Of a stretch of 64,000 nt of DNA, positions 34,915 to 44,100 are shown in pieces. The DNA is taken from positions 1 to 64,000 of the forward strand of contig NZ_JNXE01000047.1 of NCBI RefSeq assembly GCF_000716605.1, given 5' to 3'. This DNA comes from Streptomyces sp. NRRL F-525 (GTDB taxonomy: Bacteria > Actinomycetota > Actinomycetes > Streptomycetales > Streptomycetaceae). Below the pieces are notes generated by a model. That model was not told the DNA's origin. It ran no database searches and worked only from the letters and a program-made list of their open reading frames with translations. Position 1 is the stretch's first letter. Every line of letters begins with the position of its first letter. Made by a program: the position numbers and the translations under genes.

Positions 34915-37900
34915 TCAGCGGGTGTTCTCGGCGGGATCGAGGAGCGGGAGCCAGCGCCGGCGACTGCGTTCGGTGTGCAGAAGGGTGCCCACGCGGACCG
35001 TTTCCCGGATCATGTCGGGCCAGGGACTGGTGTGGGCGATCGCCGACAGATGTGCCCCTGGGTCGTCGGGGCGTTTGCGGATACCGGCCCGGATCAGCAC
35101 ACGCAGGATCTCCTCGGGGCCTTCCCAGGACACCTTGAGGAGTTCCTCCCACTGCTGGGGCGTGGCACGTTCGGCCAGCCGGGACAGTGGGCGGTACCAG
35201 CGCTGGGCCAGGGACATCACCTTTCCCCTGGGCAGAGCGCGCAGGGTGCCGCAGGCCTTGCCGACCAGGTCGACGGCGTCCTGGGGCGAGACTTCGGCGA
35301 GGCGCTCGACGAACCACCCGAGTACCGTCACCTCGTCCACCTCGGTGGTCCCCGCCAAGTGCGTCCGCGCGCTCGCACACGCCGTGGCGACCCGCCGAGG
35401 TGTGTCCAGGGGGTGGTGACGACACACCAGGCCCGTGAGGCATCGACGGGCCACCGACCGCGTGTCCTCGTGCTGGCCCGTTCCGCCCCGCCCGTTCGGG
35501 GCGGAACGGGCGAAGTGGCGCAGGGAGTCTTCCAGCCGCCGCCAGTCCGCCGTGTCGAGCGAGCCGCTCGGGCTGTGGTCGATGACGGTCGCGATCAGGA
35601 ACAGCGCCGCTTTGACGTAGTGCGGATGGCCGCCCCGGGCGAGGATCTCACCGAGCCGCGCCGCGGCCGGGGGAGGCAGGACACCCCGGGCGACGAGTTT
35701 GGCCCGCAGATGGAGGGAGCTCTTGGCGTTCGTGGAGCCGTAGTCGCCGGTCCAGGTGAGATCGCACAGCCGTTCAAGCGTGTCAGCGTGCCGGAGCAGC
35801 GCGGCGGTCAGTTGCCGGTCCACGTTCGCTCCGGAGTACCGCAGGGCCTCGTTCAGCCAGCCGGGGTCCAGCCGCGGGTCGAGGGTGCCTCCCGCGAGCA
35901 ACTCGTCGAGCAAATCGGGGTGTTCGGGCATCAACCGCTGCAGATTGATCCCGATCTTCTGGTCCTCCTGCGTCACCCCCTGATTCCGGGTGTGGCCTGT
36001 GGCATGCCCCTTCGCCACCCGGTCGGCGCGCCACAGCCGCAGGGCCTGCAGGGCGTGCGGGTGTCCGCCCGCTGCGGCGGCCACCAGCAGCTGGACGGCG
36101 CTCTGTTCGGAGAGCCAGATCCGGCGGAGCCGCCCCTCGTCCTGCGGCTCGGCGCCTCCGTGGCCCGGTCCGCTGTCGTCGCGTGGCCACGCCTCGTCGA
36201 CCAACCGGGCCGTGGTGGCCACGTCGAGGCTACGGCTCCAGGTGTGCTCCGCCAGGACGTGGGCGAAGTCGGCGGAGGCCGGACGGTCCAGCGCGCGCAG
36301 GCTGCGGGCCAGCCAGGTGCGGACCGTGCCGGTGGCCACGGGTTCCACGCCGGGGGTCCGGCTCGACGGTGTGTCGCCGCCGATCGTGTCGACGGTGCTC
36401 CGCGTGGCGGTGAGCAGGGGCAGCAGCAACTGGTCGGTGAGCAGGGTCATCGCGGAGGGGCCCGCGGTGCGCGCCGCGGTGTCGAGCAGGTGGCGTACCT
36501 CGTCCGACGAGGCCCGGACCGCGACCTCGCAGACTGCCCGCACCTGTGGGTACGACAACGGCCCCTCCGGACGCCGGACCGCCGCCGTCAGGACGGCCTC
36601 CAGCGAGGGCTGTTCCTCGCGGGTCGCCCAGGCAGCAGCCGTCAACCGGCCGAGCGCGACCTGGAGTTCGAAGCCCTCTTTGTTGCGGGGGCGTTCCCTG
36701 CCCCAGCGGTGCCGGACGATGGGCCGGACCGTCGGGTAGGGGCGCTCCGGCCAGTCCTGCCGCCGTGCCGCGAGCCGCAGACAACGGGCCATCGGGACGA
36801 GGTCGCTGTGCGGATCCGTCATCAGCGTACGCAGCCGGGGCCACACCCAGTCGGGCCGCTTGGGTGCCAACGCCTCCAGTACGGCAAGGAACTTGAAGAC
36901 CTCGGACTTCTCCCTGGTCAGCAACCAGGCCCACAGGCACTCCCGGGGCACACACTCGATGCCGCGGCAGCCGCCGTTGCCGCGGCTGTGGGACGGGCAG
37001 GCCTCGTCGATGACCGCGATCACGCTCTCGGGCAAGGTCTCCGCCAGCCAGCTCAGGGCGACGATCAGAGGTTGTCTCAGTTCCTCGTGTCCGCCCCGCC
37101 AGATGCCGAGCAGTTCCTCGACGATCCGGTCCCGGTCCTGATGACAGGTCGTCGGCAGCGCCTCCAGATAGATCCGGCCCAGGACCGGCGGCAGCGCGGC
37201 CACGGCGGGACCGAAGTGCTGGCGCAGTTCGGGGTCGGGGGCGGGCAGTCGTGCGTAGACGCGCATCTGCATGGCCCGCAGGCCGTGCAGTTCGGGCGGC
37301 CCGTTCCGGGTGTCGGCGAGGAGACCGGTCAGCAGAGTGGTGCCCGCCTCGGCCGCCCGGCCGCCGGCCCGGCCGGCCTGGACGAGCGCCTGCTCGGCGA
37401 CGGCCAGCCGGAACTGGTCGTCGGGCTGCTCCTTCAGCCAGTCGAGCAGCAGACCCAGATGGGACGGTTTCCCGGGCGAGGCCGTTCGCGCGAGCCGGCG
37501 GCCGGCGGCGTATTCGAACAGGGTCTGGTGGAAGTAGGAGTACCGCTCCGTGGCGTTCACGCCCTGGCGTTCGACCACCCCGCGTGCCACGAGACCCTGG
37601 AGGTCGTCCAGCAGGCCGATGCTCCGGGAGCCGTCCCGGCGGTCCGCTCCCACCTCTGCGGCCGTCAGGTCCAGCCGACCTTCCTCCAGCATCAGCCGTG
37701 CCACCTCCTCGCCGGCGTCGGAGAGGTCGGCCGGTGGCGCTGTGCCGGGCGTGGGGGAGTCTCCGGCCCGCTGGTCCCGGCCGATGCGGTGCTCCCAGTA
37801 GAGGTCGTAGAGCGTGGTGGCGTCGATCTCCTCCACGAGCGGCACCTTGGGCGCGAACGTCTCGAAGAGCATGCGCAGGGTGAGCGGGGCCCGGCAAACC

Positions 37901-39957
37901 TCCCGCATCGGCAGGCCTCGCACCGCCGCTTGGGAGACCGTACGGCACACCTCGTCCACGGAGACCTCGGCCAGGCCCTCGTAGAAGTACCGTGCGTGGG
38001 AGCGGATGGCCGCCTCCTGCTCGCGGGCGCTGTACGGGCCGAGCACCTTTCCTTCGAGGGCGAAGTCGCCGATGTGCGGCCGCAGGGCGCGGGCCTCCTC
38101 CCTGCGGCACGTCATCAGGACGGGTACGGAGTGCTCGGCGGCGACGGTGAGCAGTTCGTGCAGCAGGATGAGGCCCGAGGTGTCGGAGACCAGCAGGTCG
38201 GCGGTGTCGAGCAGGAAAACCGCCGGGCCCGGCAGATCACCGCACGCCGCGCGGACGGTCTCCAGGGTGAGTCCGGCGCCGGGCGAGGCATTCCAGAGGT
38301 CGCCGGAACGCAGGAAGTACGGCCTCGGTCCGCCGGGATCCCCGGACAGTTCGCCGTGGATCCTCCACAACAGGGTGGTCTTGCCGGTGCCGGGGTTACC
38401 GGTCACACACACCGAACGGCCCTCGCCCAGCAGCCCCAGCACCGACCGTTCCAGATCCCTGGGAACGGCCAGCGCGGCCAGATCCAAGGGCTGCGCCCCG
38501 GCACCGGAAGCTCCCTGATGTCCGGCGGCGACGACGGCGGTACGGCTGTAGGCCTGCAGACGAAGGAGTGCGGCGGACGGGGCCATGGAGGCGGTGGGGG
38601 CAGCGGGGAGAACTCCGGGCGGGGTTGTGGCGGCGACCGGGAGCGGGGTGGGCTGCGAAGGCTGTTCGCCTTGCGGTTCGCAGGAGGCGGGGTCGGCCGG
38701 TGAGGCGTCAGCCGGTGGCGGGGCCTCGACCGGGAGTCCCGCGGGGCTCGGGCCTTCCTCGTACCGCCTGAGCAGTTCACCGCCGGCGTGGGCGGCGAGC
38801 CGGAAGTACCACCAGCGTCTGGCGTCCCCCATGTTCGTGTACGTGCTGAAGCGCAGTCCCGTGGCGACGAGGGAGAGCAGCGACTGGGCGTTCCACACGT
38901 CGCCCAGGCCCCCCTTGGCAGCCTGCGCGCAGACTTCGCGCACCGCACGCACCAGACGACTCGTCGCGGGCGGGATCCGGTCGGAGAGATCCTCGTGCGG
39001 GCGGACGAGATACCGGAGCAGAGTGTCGCCGTCCCCGGCCGCCTCCGCCCGGACCTCCGGGGCCAGGGCCGACAGGAGCAACGTCGCGATGTCACGGGAG
39101 AGCGGGGCGTCCTCCGCGAAGGTCGCCAGGTCGATGAGCTGGAAGTCCTCGTACCGGGGGCGGCCTTCCCGGTGCGGCACCATGATGTTGTCCAGGTGGA
39201 GGTCACCGTGGGCCCGTCCACGCGCCAGGTAGAGGGCCGGGTCGGGCAGCCGGGGGTGGCCGGTGGCCAGGGCGAGGGGGTTCGGCAGGTCCTCGCCGTC
39301 GAGCTGGACGCGGGGCGTGTCCGGCTCCAGGCCCTCGATCCGTGAACCGTACGCGAGCGCCGAGCCGCCGTTCGAGACGAGCGCGCCGAGTTCGGCACGC
39401 AGGAGTGCCGAGAGGTTCGTCGGAGGGGTCTGCTGGACCTGGAGTCCGTTGTTCCACTCGGTCAGCAGCCACCGGATCACGAAGGCGCAGGCGTCCGGCA
39501 GTTCACGGCTGCTCAGGTACGTCATCGTGTCCACGTCGTACAGGCTCTCGCCGACCGGTGACTGGAAGGTCAGCGTGCGCCCGTCCCCCACCGGCCAGGT
39601 CGACAGCAGCGGAGCCACGCGGTTCGGTGCCGTCAGCTGGGCGCGCGCGTGGGTGTGCCCTTCCCTGGCCTGGTCGGCGGTGGACACCTTGACCACCACG
39701 GCACCGGGGCGCGGGGTGACCAGCACCGCCGCCAGCAGGGCCCCGCTGGCACTCACCCCGGACGGCCGCCAGCGCGGCACGAGGGGTTGGACGGTGCCGC
39801 CGTGCCCTCCGTTGTGGGCCCACTGGATCAGGGCGGCGTTGGCCGACTCGTCGTCGAACGGGCCCCTCAGGCCCCTCGGATCCCCGAGGTTGTCCTCGTA
39901 CTCCACCGTGCCTTCCCCGGTCGAGGGACGGCCTTCGCCCGTCGCCGCGCTCGGCAT
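34915..39957 (-). CDS. STAND NTPase with N-terminal kinase-like domain and helical-repeat C-terminus
   Basis: Protein of 1680 residues. N-terminal aminoglycoside-phosphotransferase/kinase-like fold (about 35-410): Lys90 (VVVK), catalytic loop HGDLHLDN 250-257, metal Asp276 (LIDL). After a Pro/Ala linker an NTPase domain follows: Walker A GNPGTGKT 520-527, Walker B-type FLLDTADLL with Asp584, then a winged-helix-like part (YSYFHQTLFEYAAGRRL) and about 850 residues of helical repeats for sensing. Such architectures are typical of NLR-like conflict proteins in multicellular bacteria. The N-terminal domain is homologous to that of the gene at 41159. Start 39957 ATG; a GTG at 39906 has a better RBS (GGGGAAGG). 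Confidence 0.8.
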   Translation of the reverse strand: MPSAATGEGRPSTGEGTVEYEDNLGDPRGLRGPFDDESANAALIQWAHNGGHGGTVQPLVPRWRPSGVSASGALLAAVLVTPRPGAVVVKVSTADQAREGHTHARAQLTAPNRVAPLLSTWPVGDGRTLTFQSPVGESLYDVDTMTYLSSRELPDACAFVIRWLLTEWNNGLQVQQTPPTNLSALLRAELGALVSNGGSALAYGSRIEGLEPDTPRVQLDGEDLPNPLALATGHPRLPDPALYLARGRAHGDLHLDNIMVPHREGRPRYEDFQLIDLATFAEDAPLSRDIATLLLSALAPEVRAEAAGDGDTLLRYLVRPHEDLSDRIPPATSRLVRAVREVCAQAAKGGLGDVWNAQSLLSLVATGLRFSTYTNMGDARRWWYFRLAAHAGGELLRRYEEGPSPAGLPVEAPPPADASPADPASCEPQGEQPSQPTPLPVAATTPPGVLPAAPTASMAPSAALLRLQAYSRTAVVAAGHQGASGAGAQPLDLAALAVPRDLERSVLGLLGEGRSVCVTGNPGTGKTTLLWRIHGELSGDPGGPRPYFLRSGDLWNASPGAGLTLETVRAACGDLPGPAVFLLDTADLLVSDTSGLILLHELLTVAAEHSVPVLMTCRREEARALRPHIGDFALEGKVLGPYSAREQEAAIRSHARYFYEGLAEVSVDEVCRTVSQAAVRGLPMREVCRAPLTLRMLFETFAPKVPLVEEIDATTLYDLYWEHRIGRDQRAGDSPTPGTAPPADLSDAGEEVARLMLEEGRLDLTAAEVGADRRDGSRSIGLLDDLQGLVARGVVERQGVNATERYSYFHQTLFEYAAGRRLARTASPGKPSHLGLLLDWLKEQPDDQFRLAVAEQALVQAGRAGGRAAEAGTTLLTGLLADTRNGPPELHGLRAMQMRVYARLPAPDPELRQHFGPAVAALPPVLGRIYLEALPTTCHQDRDRIVEELLGIWRGGHEELRQPLIVALSWLAETLPESVIAVIDEACPSHSRGNGGCRGIECVPRECLWAWLLTREKSEVFKFLAVLEALAPKRPDWVWPRLRTLMTDPHSDLVPMARCLRLAARRQDWPERPYPTVRPIVRHRWGRERPRNKEGFELQVALGRLTAAAWATREEQPSLEAVLTAAVRRPEGPLSYPQVRAVCEVAVRASSDEVRHLLDTAARTAGPSAMTLLTDQLLLPLLTATRSTVDTIGGDTPSSRTPGVEPVATGTVRTWLARSLRALDRPASADFAHVLAEHTWSRSLDVATTARLVDEAWPRDDSGPGHGGAEPQDEGRLRRIWLSEQSAVQLLVAAAAGGHPHALQALRLWRADRVAKGHATGHTRNQGVTQEDQKIGINLQRLMPEHPDLLDELLAGGTLDPRLDPGWLNEALRYSGANVDRQLTAALLRHADTLERLCDLTWTGDYGSTNAKSSLHLRAKLVARGVLPPPAAARLGEILARGGHPHYVKAALFLIATVIDHSPSGSLDTADWRRLEDSLRHFARSAPNGRGGTGQHEDTRSVARRCLTGLVCRHHPLDTPRRVATACASARTHLAGTTEVDEVTVLGWFVERLAEVSPQDAVDLVGKACGTLRALPRGKVMSLAQRWYRPLSRLAERATPQQWEELLKVSWEGPEEILRVLIRAGIRKRPDDPGAHLSAIAHTSPWPDMIRETVRVGTLLHTERSRRRWLPLLDPAENTR

Positions 39958-40085
39958 CGGCTTCGCGGGTGTCCGGACGTCGCGTCCACGTGAGCAGACG
40001 CCGACGGTACCTCACCCCGCGGGACCGCCGGCCCGGGAAGCAAGAGGTCTGCACGGTCCTGCCGAGGCTCCAAATCGGCTCGCTG

Positions 40086-40994
40086 TCAGCCGGGTTGGGG
40101 AGTGGCGCGGGCGACGACGTTCTGCAGGTCGTGCATCGCGGCCTGGAAGTCGGCCCGGTCCGCGCTCTTGAAGCGGCGGAAGAACCAGCCAGGCACCCGG
40201 GTGTGCCGTTGCCGGGACTGGAAGATCACATCCTGGATCTGCCGGGCGAAGACCAGCAGGGCGGCCGTGTCCCCGCCGGCGGCGACCCTGGCCTCCAGCA
40301 GTTCCATCACGCGCTCCCGGTCGGTGATCACCCGCCACTGCGTACGGCACACCTCCACGCCCATCAGCACCGCGCCGAGCGAGGGCACATACCACAGCAG
40401 CAGCAGATCGAGCACGCTCATGCGGGCCGAAAGACCGATGACGAGTCCCAGTCCCAGCCAGATCAGCAGGGATGTGAGCACGGTCCGGGCATAGCGGCGG
40501 CGGACCCGGGCGCCCCACCCGAGGTTCTGCTGCTGACAGGCGAGCACGGCGTAGGGGTGCGGCAGTTCGGGAATCTCGTAGTAGTCCCGTAGTTCCGCCT
40601 CGTCGCCCGCGAACCGCCGACTGAGGCTGCTGATCAGCTGTGGGGAGGGCGGGGATCCCGCCATCGGGCCGTTCCACTCCAGCTGGAACAGCCGTACGTC
40701 GAACGATTCCTGCAGCAGCGCCGCGCGGCGCGACTCGCTGCTCTCCCACGAGGTGAGGCCCACCGAGTGCGCCACGGCCCAGACCCCGCCCAGCACGGTC
40801 ACCGGCGCGGTGAGGTCGGGAAGGAAGACCGTGACGAGTCCGGTGGCCGCCAGCAGCACCGACACCCCCATCCGGGCGTTGGCCAGCCGCTGGGCCCGGA
40901 GATGGGACACCTCCATCGCCCGCAACCGCTGCTGGGCCGCCTCCCCGTTCTGTTCCGACAGGATGCGAGAGCCCCCGACCGGCTCGCTGCCCAT
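40086..40994 (-). CDS. S-4TM family putative pore-forming effector
   Basis: Protein of 302 residues with four predicted membrane helices in two pairs (about 43-80 and 165-212). Family signatures: ILSEQN...LRAQRLANAR at the N-terminus, LQESFDVRLFQLEWN before residue 110, then the YYEIPELP and CQQQNLGWGARVRRRYA segments. S-4TM proteins are predicted membrane-perforating effectors of nucleotide-signal or NTPase-controlled defence. ATG 40994 with GAGGGGGAC upstream. The STAND gene follows 128 bp downstream on the same strand, and a second STAND gene diverges on the other side, so it is probably the effector of this cluster. Confidence 0.85.
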   Translation of the reverse strand: MGSEPVGGSRILSEQNGEAAQQRLRAMEVSHLRAQRLANARMGVSVLLAATGLVTVFLPDLTAPVTVLGGVWAVAHSVGLTSWESSESRRAALLQESFDVRLFQLEWNGPMAGSPPSPQLISSLSRRFAGDEAELRDYYEIPELPHPYAVLACQQQNLGWGARVRRRYARTVLTSLLIWLGLGLVIGLSARMSVLDLLLLWYVPSLGAVLMGVEVCRTQWRVITDRERVMELLEARVAAGGDTAALLVFARQIQDVIFQSRQRHTRVPGWFFRRFKSADRADFQAAMHDLQNVVARATPQPG

Positions 40995-41051
40995 GACGTC
41001 CCCCTCGTCCTCGGCACACTCCCCTCCACTCTGCCCGCGGGCCCACGCGGT

Positions 41052-41092
41052 GTATATACGGCATCACGCCGGACACCGCTCCCAGCGGTGTC
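41052..41092. promoter_or_regulatory. Divergent control region of the S-4TM/STAND cluster
   Basis: Contains the palindrome gtatatac (41052-41059), able to serve as a -10 on either strand, and a perfect 9-bp inverted repeat gacaccgct-ccc-agcggtgtc (41072-41092). It lies between the divergent S-4TM (40994) and STAND (41159) genes. No consensus -35 seen on either side. Confidence 0.45.
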
Positions 41093-41158
41093 ACAATGGC
41101 TCCGATCGTCGGGTGGCGAGCCATGAGCGGTGTGCCGGCGTCTTCGGGCTGGAGGACG

Positions 41159-44100
41159 ATGACCGAACTTGCCGAGCTGACCGAGTGCCTGGGGGACGAG
41201 ACCGCGGCACAAGCTCTGCTGCGCTGGGCCGACGAAACGGGGAAGAAGGTCGCGCCGCTCAGACCCCGTTGGAAGCCCTCGGGGAAGGGCTACACGGGCG
41301 CGACGCTCACGGCCGTGACGGTCACCGGGGCAGGCACCGTCGTGGTCAAACTGTGTCCCGCCGACCAGCGCGCGGAACCCGCGGCCCACGAGCGGGCGTT
41401 GCGCGCCTCCCGGCTCCGGGGGGACTTCGCCACCCGGCATCTGACCGAACCGGCCTTTCCTCCGTACCCCGTGGGCGACGGTCGGCTGCTCACCTTCCAG
41501 CGCCCCGCCGGCGGCAGCCTGCGCGATGTGGTGACGATGGCCCACCTCGGCGGGGAGGACCTGCTGTCCGTCTTCCGTGTCGTGGTCACGGGGCTGGTGA
41601 CCGACTGGAACGCGGGAGTCGAGAACAGGGAGGCCCAAGAGGTCCCCGTCTCTCGGTTCCTGCGCGATGAACTCGGCGGGTCGGTAGAGGCGGACGGTGA
41701 GGTAAGGGCGTACGCCGTCCAGGTCGGCGCGTTCCCGCTGGACCCGGCGCGGCCGGGGTGGATGGAGATCGACGGCGTCGTTCTCCCGAATCCGTTGCTC
41801 ATGGCCCTGGGTGACCGGCGGCTGGTCGACCCTCTGTTCCAGGTGGTGCACGGTGTGGCCCATTCGGACCTGCATCTGCAGAACGTCATGGTGCCCTCTC
41901 CCCGAGGGACGCTCCGCCCGGACGCCTACCGGTTCATCGACCTGGCCGACTTCGCCGAGACGGCTCCGCTGACGCGGGACGTCGCCATGCTGATGCTGTC
42001 GGTGCTGGCCGGCGTACCCGCCGACCTCGACGCGCCGCAGGAACTCGCGCTGCTCTCCCATGTGGTGAACCCGCGGGACGTCCATGTCCGTCATCTCGTC
42101 CCGTGGGTGCGGGAACTCGTGGACGGTGTGCACGCCGCCTGCGCCGACGTCGTCCCGGACGGCTGGGCGGACCTGTGGTCGGATCAGCTGCTCCTGTCCG
42201 TCCAGGCGACGGCGCTGCGCTTCACCACGTACACGAACCTGAGCGACGCCCACAGATGGCGGTACTTCCGGCTCGCGGCCCACGCGGGCGGCGAGTTGCT
42301 GGCCCGGCACGGGGTGACACCGCCGCCGTCCGGGCCGGGGATCGTGCGGCTGACTTCGACGGGGGCTGTGGCCGACCGGCCTCCGTGCGGGCCTGTCGCG
42401 ACGGGCCAGCCGCCGCACATGGCACCTCCCGTCCCCTCGGACTTCGTCGAACGGCCCGAGCAGGGCGACCGCGTGGTCAGGTCGCTGCTGGCGGCCGCGG
42501 AGGCGGCGGCCGGGAACGCAGGCGCTCCCGCCGCCGTGGGCCTGACCTCCACCGTGACCGGCGTCCACGGCACCGGCGGGTTCGGCAAGACCACGCTGGC
42601 CGCGTGGGCCTGTCGTCACCCGGACGTACTGGCGGCCTTCCCCGACGGTGTGCTGTGGGTGCAGCTCGGCCAGGACGCGTCGCAGCAGGGCATCAGCACC
42701 GTGGCGCGCGACTTGGTCAGACTCCTCACCGGCGCTGAACCCCCTGGCTACGCGACCGCGGAGGCGGCGGGTGTGGCCCTGGGAGCGGCGCTCGACGGAC
42801 GGCATGTCCTGCTGGTCGTCGACGACGTGTGGCGGCGGGAGGACCTGGAGCCGTTCCTGCGGGGCGGCAGCGGCTGCGTCCGTCTGGTCACCACCCGCAG
42901 TCGGGGTCTCCTCGACCGGTCCGCGCCGCTGGTCCACGTCGACCGGATGTCCTTCGCCCAGTCGCTGAGCCTGCTGACGGCGGGAATCGTCGGGGCCGAC
43001 AACACGACCGTGCTGCCGTTGGCCGAGCGTTCCGGCAACTGGCCGCTGGCCCTGCGCCTGTTCAACGGCGTCCTGCGGAGCATGGTGCAGCGCAGCGGGA
43101 TGGGCCTCGCGGAGGTCGTGTCCACCATGGCCGGGGAGCTGGACCGCCGAGGGCTGCTGGATCCGATCCACACCGACCCCGACCCCCACACCCGCACGAT
43201 GGGGGTCACCGTCGACCTCAGCCTCGTCGAGCTCGCCCGCATCCCGGACACCGGCGTCGACTCCGTGGCCCGGCTGCTGGCAACGGCCTGTTTCCCCGAG
43301 GACCAGCACATCCCCTACCGCTGGCTCGCCCGGCTCTGGGGAGTGTCCGAGCTGACGGCGCGACAGGAGTGCCTGCGCCTGGACGACCACTCCCTGCTGG
43401 CCCAGCTCGACGCCGAGGGCATACGGCTCCACGACGTCATCCGTGCCATCCTCCGCCGCCGCGAACCGCGCACGGTACGGCAGGCCCATCGCACCCTGCT
43501 GGACGTACACGCTCCGCTGTGCGGCGGTGCGGGCTGGCACGCCCTGGCCGGGCCCGACGCGGACCCGGAGTTCCTGGACCAGGTCACCTACCACCTCGCG
43601 GAAGCCGAAGACGGTGTCGGCCTGGACCGCACCACCACCGACCTCCGCTTCCTGGTGGAACGGCTCTGGCGCAGCGGCCCCACGGCCCTGGAGGCGGAAG
43701 CGGCACGCCGCCGCCGGGTCCTCCTGCCCCTGGGCATGGACGGCTTTGCGACGGAACTCGCTTCGCTGGTCTACGGGGAGGCCCATCTGCTGACGGGGCA
43801 CGCGCGGCGCGTCGATCTCGCCGTGACCCTGTACAGCCGCTGCGTGGCCTCCGAGAAGCTGATGCGGCGGCTGCATCACACGCACGACGTGCTGGTCGGC
43901 GGGCTGATCGCGAAGGCGCCCTTTCCCGACGGCCCAGACGGACGGTTGTGGCGGGTGCTGACCGGTCACACGGGCGTCGTGCACGCCCTGTGCTGGAGAC
44001 CGGACGGCCGGCTGCTGGCCACCGGCGGCGACGACGGCACCGTACGCATCCGGTGGATCGACGAGGACGGCATACCGGACCTCGTGGTGGAAACGGCCGG

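Noticed and set aside
34819..38703. A 1294-codon plus-strand frame opposite the first STAND gene
   Set aside because: The minus strand has Walker and kinase motifs; the plus frame is its GC3 shadow.
41096..41158. Longer N-terminus for the NB-ARC protein (starts at 41096 or 41123)
   Set aside because: 41159 has a GGAGG nearby and aligns with the homologous N-terminus of the other STAND protein; not fully excluded.
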